Below are positions 11,190-20,900 of a stretch of 64,000 nucleotides of DNA, piece by piece. The notes beneath the pieces are model-generated. The model was not told where the DNA came from. It worked only from the letters and a program-made list of their open reading frames with translations, and did not search any database. The stretch spans positions 196,882,920 to 196,946,919 of the forward strand of contig OY821519.1 of NCBI GenBank assembly GCA_963682025.1, in the 5' to 3' direction. Both the position numbers and the translations under genes were made by a program. This DNA is from Cordilura impudica. Taxonomy: Eukaryota > Arthropoda > Insecta > Diptera > Scathophagidae. Each line of letters starts with the position of its first letter. The stretch's first letter is position 1.

Positions 11190-11480
11190 GCTTAATTTTT
11201 TTAGAATTTGGTTTATATTTTGGCAAAAGTAGGTGACTTTATTGAATATGGTATTGATCGGTTCATTTTTAAAACGAGTCCGAACAAAAATGTATCAATT
11301 ATGAACTATTTTATATATGCTCGCCACAAATTAATAACATTGCAACTAAAATTTAGTTTGTACCTATGTTGATATAGAATCCAGTAATTTATTCAGCAGA
11401 ATTGGTTTCAATAGGTTCTCGCGAAATGCGTGGTTAAAGTTATTGTTTGGTAAGTCTTGACCGACTCTATTTTATTCGCT
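11190..11480 (-). repeat. Very old PE repeat copy
   Basis: Diverged but collinear with the palindrome-proximal half of reversed PE repeats: TTTGGCAAAAGTAGGTGACT, TGATCGGTTCATTTTTAAAA, CCACAAATTAATAACATTGC and a decayed TAAGTCTTGACCGACTCTA end. Confidence 0.5.
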
Positions 11481-11718
11481 TGTTATACTTGTACTAGATG
11501 GTTGTGTGGCGTCTCGGCGCCCGTTTAAAAATTATGAATAAAACAGTTTAAATTTAAATACACGAAAAATTTATAATAAATTATGTTTCTTTTAATATAG
11601 TAGTAAATTGAAAATTATATTGTTACATATGTATGTACATGTGAAAAAAGATTGTGTCTCTAGAAATTATATACATAAGTATTAAAACAGATAAGAAATA
11701 TTTGGCAAAAAAAGTTTT
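11481..11718. other. Spacer
   Basis: AT-rich, nothing recognised. Confidence 0.4.
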
Positions 11719-12000
11719 TCAATTTAGAATCTCTTGAAAAACTATATTTCGTGTGAAATATCGTTGGTCATTTAATAGTTTTCCTTGCTGTGGGTTCGAT
11801 TGAATACGTATCTTAACTTGGCTTGCAACTTTTGATCGTGACAAAGCCACATGCAGTTGGCCGTGTGAAAATACCGCGGTCTCCAAATTAATGCCAAACT
11901 GGCCTTGAGCCTTGTTTATGGTAATTGCGTATGCAACCGACACGGTTGGGGCGAGATCAATCCTAGGAATTAGAACCGTATCGTTTTGGTCAGCGTTACC
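11719..12000 (-). pseudogene. Helitron-type helicase C-terminal fragment
   Basis: The minus strand encodes, in one open frame, DTVLIPRIDLAPTVSVAYA, then ITINKAQGQ, GINLETAVFSHGQLHVALSR and a tail ending NIVFQEIL. These are the last two motifs of Pif1-like helicases (TINKAQGQ...SHGQLYVALSR), as found at the C-terminus of Helitron Rep/helicase proteins and of Pif1 itself. The preserved frame covers about 95 residues and ends at the stop at 11719; everything upstream is lost, replaced at about 12000 by a GTCA-rich repeat. Compared with the fossil at 3585-5440 it is a different copy and better preserved over these motifs. A cellular Pif1 origin cannot be excluded but is unlikely in this setting. 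Confidence 0.7.
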
Positions 12001-12055
12001 GAACCAGTCAGTCTCTCAGTCAGTCAGTGAGTCAGGGATCAGCGTAAATATATTT
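11994..12055. repeat. GTCA-rich dispersed repeat, copy 1
   Basis: GCGTTACCGAACCAGTCAG, then CAGTCAGTCAGTGAGTCAGG and GATCAGCGTAAATATAT. The same segment recurs at 15926-15985 with a few differences, so it is a mobile or duplicated block and not a simple microsatellite. Confidence 0.65.
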
Positions 12056-12290
12056 AAGATATTACCCGGCCTTCACACGTTAAATTTTTGGCTTTCAGGT
12101 TGTAATGCACTCACATTTTTTTACCATTTTTTACTAAACAATCATACGTTTCAATTCTCTCTTTCAATTTTTCAATGGGACAGTTGCTTAACAATTTTCT
12201 GACTATTGGATGTGTGATCAATTTGACTTGGACATGGGAAGGCCCGGTAAAGTGAGGAGATTGGAGATTCCCAAAATTATTAAAATTTAA
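12056..12290. other. Spacer
   Basis: Nothing recognised. Confidence 0.35.
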
Positions 12291-12919
12291 TACAATGGAG
12301 TTTGCTTATAACGAATTTTTGTTTATAGCGAAGAATTTCTTCGGTCCCAAGAGTTTTAATCACATTTTTCATACAAATTGCTTGTCTTATAGCGAACAGT
12401 GGTTATATCAAATTTTTGCCTTTAACAAACATTTTTTTTTCCATTTCAGAATTTTCGTATAGTTTATATATTTAAAAAAAATTAATTTCAATTTAATTTA
12501 ATTTTATTTTCATTTAATTTTAATACAAAACAATTTTCAAATGAAGTTTTGTAAAGGGTCCTTTTATGTATATTTTCGCAAAAGTTTGCCAGTAGCCGAC
12601 CTTTGCTTTGTACTTTCTGCTTCTATACATAAGGAGTTTTTAATATTATATGATTTTAAAAAAATATTTTATTTTGATAGAAACTCGGTAATTTTAGTCT
12701 TATTAAGACAAACAATTAATATGTACCTTTTTAGTAATTTAATTTATGTTTTATAACTTTTTAAAAAGCCCCAAAATAAATAAACTTATTCAACTGAAAA
12801 AACTTTTTAAACCTTTCGGACAAATCAAAAAAATACTACGGTTATAACGAATTAGTCTATAAGGAACTAATTTGGCCGGACCCGCCGAGTTCGCTATAAC
12901 CTAACTCCATTTTATTGTA
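12291..12919. mobile_element. pogo/Tigger-like non-autonomous element
   Basis: Both ends carry inverted 'GGAGTT..GCTTATAACGAA'-type sequence. The left end reads TACAATGGAGTTTGCTTATA and continues ACGAA; the reverse complement of the right end reads TACAATAAAATGGAGTTAGG and then TTATAGCGAA. Flanking TA dinucleotides at 12291-12292 and 12918-12919 fit the TA target of Tc1/mariner-pogo elements. Repeated TATAGCGAA phrases occur inside both arms, which is typical of pogo-like elements. A plus-strand open frame at 12541-12756 has no transposase motif. Confidence 0.55.
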
Positions 12920-13011
12920 GAAAAATAGAATAGCATAAAAAAAACGTTTTAGAGCACGGCTCCTAAAAGTTTCTTAAGGGGGGGTTGGGGGTAAGGTTTT
13001 AAAAGTTAATA

Positions 13012-13128
13012 TTCAATAAATCGCTGATGAAGGCTGTAATGCCAGAAACCGGTCCGATTAAGAATACAGTGCAGTTATGAATTTTTGAAATATATGCTTT
13101 CTTCTTCTTTACCACGCACCATTTAAAA
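13012..13128 (+). repeat. Ribozyme-bearing direct repeat, copy A
   Basis: A 117-bp block that appears identical to 13616-13732, 604 bp apart in the same orientation. It contains a hammerhead motif, then ACAGTGCAGTTATGAATT, TTCTTCTTCTTTACCACGC and ends ACCATTTAAAA. The sequences upstream of the two copies differ, while both end at the same 3' point. That fits 5'-truncated retrotransposition better than one tandem duplication. Confidence 0.85.
13019..13059 (+). ncRNA. Hammerhead ribozyme motif, copy A
   Basis: Hammerhead ribozymes are self-cleaving RNAs. Here the conserved CTGATGA (13024-13030) is followed by a GGC/GCC stem II with a 6-nt loop, then GAAA (13045-13048), a self-complementary stem III ACCGGT (13048-13053), and the GTC cleavage triplet (13052-13054). 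Stem I is AATCG (13019-13023) paired with CGATT (13055-13059). All core bases are present. The one unusual point is an A-A pair (13031, 13044) at the base of stem II. A palindromic stem III, which works as a dimer, is known for the hammerheads of Penelope-like elements and retrozymes. Confidence 0.75.
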
Positions 13129-13444
13129 CAAAATTAAAATTGCATATTAATTACAGTAGTAATTGCAATATGTCTGAAAAATGACGATAAATCTAACAAA
13201 CAAAAAAATTTTTCTTCGCTTCAAAGCGTCATCTCAAATATATGTAAAGTGCATATGTAGGTATGTACAAAAACCGTACATCACATATGACAACTCTTAC
13301 GAAAACCGAGAATAGTGGAAATTAGAAGTATAAATGCAAAAAATATTAAAAATTCAAAAATAACGATTGTTTGTTTGGACAGAGTTGTATCTTCTGAAAT
13401 TAATACAAAGTAAAGCTGTATGGTACGAAAACTGAAACTAACCA

Positions 13445-13545
13445 CACTGCTCGTAGGCCTGACTTTAGGTGAGTGTGTTAAAGCGCTGACCAAAAAGTAC
13501 AAGTACGAGTGTATGTGAAGGTTCATGGTTCGAAACCTCATGGCC
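13445..13545 (+). ncRNA. tRNA-like RNA polymerase III promoter head (SINE head)
   Basis: The sequence GGTGAGTGTGTTAAAGCG at about 13468-13485 resembles the D-arm and A box of tRNA-Ser/Leu (GGCCGAGTGGTTAAGGCG). GGTTCGAAACC at 13527-13537 matches the B box consensus GGTTCGANNCC exactly. The spacing of about 60 bp is close to that of tRNA genes with a long variable arm. The acceptor and T stems do not pair well, so this is not a working tRNA; a tRNA-derived SINE promoter fits better. It lies about 90 bp upstream of hammerhead copy B in the same orientation, with nothing else recognisable between them. Confidence 0.5.
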
Positions 13546-13615
13546 GCCCTAAGTAGAAAAAATTGTCATATAGAAACAATCTATTCAATTAAAAAACATA
13601 ACAATTATCACAATG

Positions 13616-13732
13616 TTCAATAAATCGCTGATGAAGGCTGTAATGCCAGAAACCGGTCCGATTAAGAATACAGTGCAGTTATGAATTTTTGAAATATATG
13701 CTTTCTTCTTCTTTACCACGCACCATTTAAAA
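13616..13732 (+). repeat. Ribozyme-bearing direct repeat, copy B
   Basis: Second copy of the 117-bp block at 13012-13128, with no difference that I can see. It may be the 3' part of a SINE-like unit starting at the Pol III head near 13445, giving a unit of about 290 bp that ends ACCATTTAAAA. Confidence 0.85.
13623..13663 (+). ncRNA. Hammerhead ribozyme motif, copy B
   Basis: Same motif as copy A: stem I AATCG/CGATT (13623-13627 with 13659-13663), CTGATGA at 13628-13634, GAAA at 13649-13652, palindromic stem III ACCGGT and predicted cleavage after C13658. All core bases match copy A. In this copy a Pol III-type promoter lies upstream on the same strand, so a transcript carrying the ribozyme is plausible. 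Confidence 0.75.
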
Positions 13733-13865
13733 TAAAAAAAAGTCGTATTTTCATAATTCTTTTTTGAAGATATGAATAAGGTTGGATTATTTATTTCATA
13801 TATACATTATAGCATTATATTTGAGGAATCTTTGAAAAAAATTTCAATTAAAAATTTTATTAAAT

Positions 13866-14200
13866 AAGTCCGTGACAGCGAATCTCCGGAGGCGTTGTTG
13901 TTTTGCGGTGAACATCATAACTCATTACCGGATCATTTGAAATAAGAAATCGAAATGCGTTTCAAAGGTGACATGTTTCCTGTGGTAGTGACGAAGAGTT
14001 TTTTCATTTTTTTTTTGCAGCATTTTGAAGTGAAAAACGGTTTTGCTATACAATTTCGGGAATTTGTTGTTAAAAAATGGGAAAGAAAATGGAATTAAAA
14101 AAACCCTTCGTGGTTACGTGATGATTTATGTGTAGATATAGTGTCTAAAATTGTAAAAGAATCGGTCAAGTAGATTTTGAGTTATGATGTTCACGGACTT
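13866..14200. mobile_element. Small inverted-repeat element (MITE-like)
   Basis: The right end TGAGTTATGATGTTCACGG plus ACTT (14178-14200) is the reverse complement of AAGTCCGTGA (13866-13875) joined to GAACATCATAACTCA (13910-13924). On the left the two halves are separated by about 33 bp bounded by GTGA at each side, as if a small insertion had occurred in the left inverted repeat. No coding capacity; superfamily unknown. Confidence 0.55.
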
Positions 14201-15925
14201 CGAACAGTTATTTGCGAGAAAATCGGGTAAAGTTTTTTAAAAACTGATTTATATACTATATACCGTATGAGGCCGGTCGCTGGAAACGCTGTATCTTCTT
14301 AAGTTTTGCTTTGATTTACTTAAAGTTTTGACACAACACTCTCGATATGTTGTGCATTCAGAAAGAGAAATGCAAAAAAAGGTTTTAAAACCTACCACCC
14401 CTTAAGGAAGTGCAAACACCAATACACCTACACAAAAGAGAAAAATATATTTCATATTTCATCATACATGTAAACTGAAAAAAGAGAACTACATTTTTTG
14501 CAAAGTTATCTATAAATCCAAAAAATAAAAAATAAGGGCGTATTAGTTTTACTTAAAAAACAAAATTATTATTTCAAATCGCCTTTAATTCTTCTATGAT
14601 AATTTCAATAAATTATTCAAATTAAAATCTTTTACGTAATTTATGTTTGTCTAAATTTTTTGAAAGCAAATTATGCAAAAATTAATATTATGAGTGAAAA
14701 AACAATTATTTTCCCACCTCTCTTCTGAAATTGCAATGTAATATAATTATGCAAAGTTAGAATAAATAACTTTAATTTTAAACCTAATATTCCACTATTT
14801 TTTCAAGTGCTTTTCAATACAGAGCTTTAAACGAAATCACATGTTGGACAACAACAAAATCCACATTGAAGATCTCTTTTTTTCTCAAATATTTATCAAA
14901 AAAAAGCATACTTTTTGGTAAGTGCTGGCCATCAGAGAACCTGAACGAAAGCACTCCTAACAATACAAAACAATTTTGAGATGAAAAAAAAAAAAACAGA
15001 CAAACGGGAAAGCTTAGTTTGATAAAGGAAGTATGTATGCATATCGGACGACGTTAAATGTTTAAAATTTCATTCATTACTTTTTTTGCAGAATTTTTTC
15101 ATTGGCCAACAATGGGAATTTAAAGAAGAATTTGAATAGATATTAGTTTTTTGATGCATTTTTTGCGTTCAACTTATTCCATATGCAACACGAAATCTGC
15201 ATATGTAGTGCTATTGTCGTTAGCAGTGCTGCAAATTTTGGCAACTTATTGTAATTTCGACGATTTTTCAATTTGTTAATATGATTAGTTAAATTTGTTA
15301 AAATGATGATTGAAGATTTAAAATTTTCAGAGAGTATAAAAATTACGATTTCAAGGGTTAACAATTAATGGGTTGTTTATCGAAAATTGATAGTTTTTGT
15401 TCAGTGTAAATATAAATTACAAAATATGTATAGATTTAATTCTGGGTCAAGTCGTTTCAAAACGGAAATACCTTGAATAGCATCTCCATTTAATATTAAA
15501 GTTTTAATTACGGCGATACTTTAAACCTATATTATATGTTTCAGCTATATATACATATCAATAAAATTATTTAGTTGATTGCTGTGTTAAGTTTTTTTCG
15601 TTGAAATTTCATCACTAATACATTTTTATATATAGAAATAACCAATGCTGTAATAATATTCGTAATATGAATGATATAAATAAATTTAATTGTTCCGAGT
15701 TTTATAAGCGGTAAAATTTTCTTGACAATTTCTTGTTTTAAAAATTACGATTTTGGCGATTTAGTTTCCCCAATTGTCGATTTGCAGAAGATTTTATTAG
15801 CAGCACAGGTCGGTAACAAAGAAGAGAGAAAATTGTGTGTGGGTTTGTATAAAATGAGAAAGATTAAATTTTGTTTGTGTATTTCCCATAGCTTTGAAGG
15901 GAGTGCTATGTGTGTGTATTATTTC
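14201..15925. other. Long AT-rich stretch without recognised gene
   Basis: No family recognised on either strand. An open frame near 15722-15982 (+) has no domain and its 3' end is simply the GTCA-rich repeat; I do not call it a gene. Confidence 0.45.
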
Positions 15926-15985
15926 AGCGTTACAGAATCAGTCAGTCAGTCAGTGAGTCAGGGATCAGCTAAATATATATAAGAA
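15926..15985. repeat. GTCA-rich dispersed repeat, copy 2
   Basis: GCGTTACAGAATCAGTCAG, then CAGTCAGTGAGTCAGGGATC and AGCTAAATATATATAAG, collinear with 11994-12055. Confidence 0.65.
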
Positions 15986-16839
15986 TTGATTTTTAGATCA
16001 CTGAAACGTATGAGTGATATTTATCTCTAAATATATTGCATACGCTACTGGAAATTCTGAATAAGGAAAAACTATACAGTCGCGATCTCAAAATAAAAAA
16101 ATTTTTCTGAGTGCTTCCAAAAAATCGCGTTTCTAACGATATTTTTTATTAAGCTGGGGGTGGACCAAATGTTATGATGGCCTTTTCAGGTATGCCCGCC
16201 TACTACATATATTCTATGTATAAATCATTATAATTTTTATGGGTGTAGGTGTTGTGGGAAGATGGTCATATTTTTTAGAACAAATTTATATATTTTAATT
16301 TCTATTAAATTTTATTTCACAATTTAACTATATTCGTGTTAGTTCGATTTCTTTGCCAAGTTTTTTCGAAGTGAAAATTGTACTGAAAAACTGTAAACAT
16401 GGCCAGTATGATTATCAGTCTCAGTAAATTATAAATTCAATAGAATAAAGCATAACAAGTAATAGACATAACTTAGGTAAGCAACAATAAAAACACCACG
16501 TATTTAAGTAAGAAAACAAAAATTAAAAACGAGCAATCAAGTGCATACTTTCTACTCTTTGACAACCAATACCCATATAACAATAACAACACATAGCACC
16601 CTACTAAGAAAATTAATAACGAATAAACAGAAAAAGCTCACATATCCCAACAAACTAATTGGTATCGGAAATAAATGTAAATCAAATTTTCACATAATTT
16701 ATTATGGACTGTTTAAATACCAATTACAATAGTAACGGAAATGTACGTATGGTATCCTTCTAGTTGTGTTAAGGAAACTACCATATCAAATAGAGTGGCA
16801 TCACGTGATGCAGGTGTTTTTGCTAATCCTGGAAAATTT
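15986..16839. other. Spacer, possibly 5' region of an old LINE
   Basis: No named feature. The run from about 16390 (TCAGTCTCAG) to 16840 precedes, on the same strand, an ORF1-like frame, so it could be the 5' leader of that element. That is inference from position only. Confidence 0.3.
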
Positions 16840-17155
16840 CAATGGAGTTTTATAAATTTTTTAAAATTTCCAAAACTGATTTTGAACAACTTAACAATGA
16901 CTTCATGTCACTACAAGGTAAACTTGCTAAATTTGGTGAATTATTTAAAAATGGTCCTAATGAAAATAAATTTGGCAATACGCAACATATGTTTTTTCAA
17001 AACGTAAAAAGACAGTAACTAATCCTCCGATTATTCCCCTTATAACTTATTCATAGGGAACTGCATTTCAAAATACTATGGTCACCGATGATATCTCTCC
17101 TTCTCTTTCTCCTACTTTTATCTCCAACAGAAGTAATTGCTTCCTCAATGGAAAG
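16840..17155 (+). pseudogene. ORF1-like reading frame, 5' part (left of LTR element)
   Basis: From about 16842 a plus-strand frame begins MEFYKFFKISKTDFEQLNND and continues FMSLQGKLAKFGELFKNG, with a stop near 17018 and frame changes after it. A coding-like frame reaches the LTR element and picks up again on its far side (24741 onward), across the 4-bp target duplication. This pre-insertion ORF is followed at 25735-26975 by a reverse transcriptase fossil on the same strand, so I infer it is the ORF1 of an old Jockey-like LINE. I do not recognise the domain itself, and a degenerate host gene is the alternative. Confidence 0.4.
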
Positions 17156-17521
17156 TATAATTTAAATAATTACACTTTTTATTATTTGTTTAAAAACAGC
17201 CGCTCATGCGACTGTTTACTTTCACGTCTCTTTATTAATTGTTTTTCTATACTAATTTTAACGTATATCTACCTACGTACGCGCGCACATGCATTGTACA
17301 CGCGTACACATACACTTACATTATGTGTAACTGAGTAGACGAGTGAATTTGCGTATTAAGCAGTTCACACGTAACTATACTACAGTACAATTGTGAGAAA
17401 TACTTTTCTCACGCTTGAGTTCGGTGCAGGTGGATATATTTAGTTACAATTAGTAATTTAATTTTACTATTTAGTTACCGTACAGAAGGTAGGGTAACTA
17501 TGACTTATCAAACACACTACA
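17156..17521 (-). repeat. 3' LTR (366 bp)
   Basis: On the minus strand it begins TGTAGTGTG and ends AATTATA. It matches the 5' LTR base for base by eye. It holds an Inr-like TCAGTT (17329-17334) and an AATAAA signal (17231-17236) about 95 nt further along the transcript, which suggests U3-R-U5 order with R roughly between them. Confidence 0.93.
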
Positions 17522-17531
17522 CCTCCCTTTT
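17522..17531 (-). promoter_or_regulatory. Polypurine tract
   Basis: AAAAGGGAGG on the minus strand, directly before the TG of the 3' LTR. This is the position and composition expected of the plus-strand DNA primer of a retroelement. Confidence 0.85.
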
Positions 17532-17996
17532 ACAGAAAAAGAATGATATATATTCCTGATCATTCTTTCATATACTTATAGTATTTTTAAATTTAGTTTG
17601 AAAAAAAAATATTAGGTCTCAAGATCTATTTTGGGTTCTTCACCTTCCCTTTTTTCCTTAAAATAAAATTAAATTTTAATTAATTCGATTTTGAAATTTA
17701 TTTTTAATTTTAATTTAAATTTTATAAAGTTATTTAAAATTAATGTTGTAGGTAAAATTATAATTTATATGTAAAATGTTTTCTTCTTTTTTTTTGAATG
17801 TTAGTTTACAATAAATTCTTCTTTTATTTTTAATGTTGGTTTACAATAAATTCTTCTTTTTTTCTTAAATTAATTATAATGTTAATTTTAAAAATTTTAA
17901 ATTTTATATTTAGAATTGTTGTTAAATTTTAATCTTAAACTTATTTTGACCTGGCCAGGTATTTTTAAAATTAGAATGAAAAATTTTTTTTTTTTT
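17532..17996. other. Region between pol and 3' LTR, no env
   Basis: About 465 bp of AT-rich untranslated sequence with T-run and TAATTTTAA-like repeats. No open frame of useful length, so the element has no envelope gene. Confidence 0.75.
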
Positions 17997-20900
17997 TTAG
18001 CTACATTGTTTTAGTCTATTTTTATGTACATTGGCTTTTTTACCGTCACTCATTGATAGGGTACAATTACCTAATTCGTCTATTTTCTCTACCGAATAAG
18101 GTCCCTTAAACAAGCTTTCCAGTTTATGGCCCGCATTGTTCTCTATCAAAACCAAATCTCCTATTTTTATTTCAATGGGATTAATTCTTCTATCGTACAG
18201 AGTCTTACTACTTTGTTTTTGCCTTTCTATCATACTCGCGGCTCGCTGCTGCGCCGTCTGAAGCCTATACTTTACCTCTTTTTCGTATGACTCTATGTTA
18301 TATATTGGGTCAACGATATTGTTATCAAGAAATGGTATGTTAGGTGATTTCTTACCAAATATCAGTTCATACGGACAGTACCCATGGACAGTAGAAGGTG
18401 TTGTATTGAAGCAATACGTGAAGTATGTCAACCATTCGTCCCAATCTGTTCTGTCCGCTGAAAGATATGAACGAACGTATTCGTTAAATGTTCTATGTGA
18501 TCTTTCTATAGTACCCAACGTTTGATGATGGTATGCTGTCGATGTTGTGTACTCAATATTCAGCAATCCACAAAGCTCTTGTATGGTCTGGTTCTTATAC
18601 TCCGTTCCCATATCAGTCAGAATTCTATTCATTGGACCGTATATTAAAATGAAATTTTCAAAAATAGCCTTGGCTACGGTTTTAGCCTGTTTGTCAGGAA
18701 TTGGTATAGTGATCAAATACTTCGTTAGATCACATATTATGGTTATGGCATATTCATTGCCGTTATTAGATTTAATAAAAGGACCAATTGTGTCAATAAC
18801 GACTATATCGAATGCTTTCACTGGTGTTTCCGTTATCACCATTGGTTCCCTTGTTTTCGGTAGGGATTTATTTGTCTGACACTGCTTACATCCTTTTATA
18901 TAGTTACGTATGTCTCTTGACATTCCGTTCCAGAAATATTTTTCATTTATTTTTGCTGTCATCCTTGTTATCCCTGGATGACCTCCGTATAAAGGATCAT
19001 TGTGATATTTTTCTAGGAGTGTGTTTTTCTGCTCGTCAGCAGTAACATTTATTCTCCGTGGCGCTAGAGCTATTATTAATTTTTTTAATTCTTTGTTCCC
19101 TATTTCTTTAAACACATTGATTCGAATCTTCTCAAATATTTTGTCATTTAGTGATAGTTGCAACTTTTTGATGCCTTTGTTGTCGGTCATATTTTCCAAC
19201 CTAGGGAAGAATTGATTTAGATCAACTTTCCCATTAACAATAAGGTCATCTATCCTAAGCTCCTCTAAAGTTATTTTCCCGTGTTTAAGGTAACACCTCG
19301 GTGTTTTGCCTTGTAAGTCAAACTTTAGGCGAACATTTTTTCTTACTTCCTTTATACTAAGTGTTTCATAAACCCTTGGGGTTGTCGTTATACTCTTTAT
19401 TTTCTCATCTATTCCTGGTTGTGTTTTTCTAGATTTTGTTCTAGTGGTTACCATAAAAATGTTTCTGCTAGTTTTTATGTCTGCTATTGTTATTCTGGAT
19501 AAAGCGTCTGCCGCATGGTTATCCTTTCCCCTCAGGTACTCTATTGTAAAATCATACTCTTCTAAATCCAATCTCATTCGCGTCAATTTTGAGGAAGGGT
19601 TTTTCATCGAGAACAAGTACGACAGTGGTCTGTGATCGCTTCTCACTAAAAATCTCGTGCCATATATGTATGGTCTGAAATATGTAATCGCCCAGTGTAC
19701 AGCTGCTAATTCCTGTTCAATAGTAGATTTGTTCGCTTCACCTTTCGTGAACGATCGTGAGGCATATGCTATTGGAAGTTGTATTCCATCATGCTCTTGG
19801 CTTAGCACTGCACCGCATGCATATTTACTTGCATCGGTTGTGATACAGAATTGTTCATCAAAATTGGGATATTGTAATATTCTTGGGTTCAGTAGTGAGT
19901 TTTTCAAATATTCGAATGCTTTCTCACACTCTCTACTCCATTCGAATTTTGTATTTTTCCTACATAATCTCGTTAAGAGACGAGCGTGTTCCGCAAAATT
20001 AGGAACAAAACGTCTATAGTAATTGCAAAATGCTACAAATCGTTTTGTTTCATCGGCATTTTTAGGTGTGGGATAGTCTTGAATTATTTTGAATTTGCTA
20101 TCGTCTGGAAGAATGCCTTTATCTGTACATTTGTGTCCCAAATAAGTCACTTCATGACTGAAAAATGAACATTTTCCTGGATGTAGTTTAAGGTTATATT
20201 TCCGACAGGTTTCAAAAACATCTACCAGATTCCTAATCATGTGTCGTTCTGAACGACCAATTACAACTAAATCATCCATATATAAGAAAGCTTGAGCTGG
20301 TGATAAACCAGCGAATGCAATTGTCATCATTCTCTGAAATGAATTTGGGGCTATTTTAAGCCCGTACGGGAGGCGCTTAAAACGGAATGATCCCTTATCT
20401 GTTGAAAATGATGTGATATCCCTGGAGTCCTCATCTAATTCAATTTGATGAAACCCAGACGTTAAGTCTAGACAAGAAAAATATTTCGCTTTGCCAAGTT
20501 GATCAAGAATGTCATCTATTCTTGGTAATGGAAATTTATCTGCAATCAATTTTTTATTAACCGCCCTGTAATCTACTACTAATCTCCATCTTTTATTAAC
20601 GCTTCCAGCTAAAGATTTTTTCGGTACTAATAATATTGGGCTATTGTATTCAGAAGCTGATGGTTCAATTATACCATCTTTTATTAATTTATCCACTTGT
20701 CCTGTTATTTCCTCCTTATGCGCATAAGGTATCCTATAGTTTTTAATATATGTTGGTTCTATATCTTTTAAACGCAATTTTTGCCTGTAAAAATTATTCG
20801 CAGATATTTTTTCTGTTTCTAGTGCGAAAACATCAATATATTCCATGCATATTTCCTTTAGTTCATTCTCAATGAATTTAGGAAATTTTTCGGACAATAT

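Noticed and set aside
11719..12000. A cellular PIF1 gene
   Set aside because: Only the last two helicase motifs are present, the 5' side is replaced by a dispersed repeat, and other Helitron-type copies occur nearby.
12541..12756. A small membrane-protein gene
   Set aside because: Hydrophobic only through AT-rich composition, and it sits inside a pogo-like non-autonomous element.
13445..13545. A genuine tRNA gene
   Set aside because: A- and B-box-like sequences are present, but acceptor and T stems do not pair and no clear anticodon loop can be placed. Kept as a SINE-like promoter head instead.
17532..17996. An env gene in the LTR element
   Set aside because: The interval is under 500 bp, AT-rich and without an open frame of adequate length.
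18295..20168. Several plus-strand open frames opposite pol
   Set aside because: Shadows of the intact minus-strand pol frame; no motif of their own.
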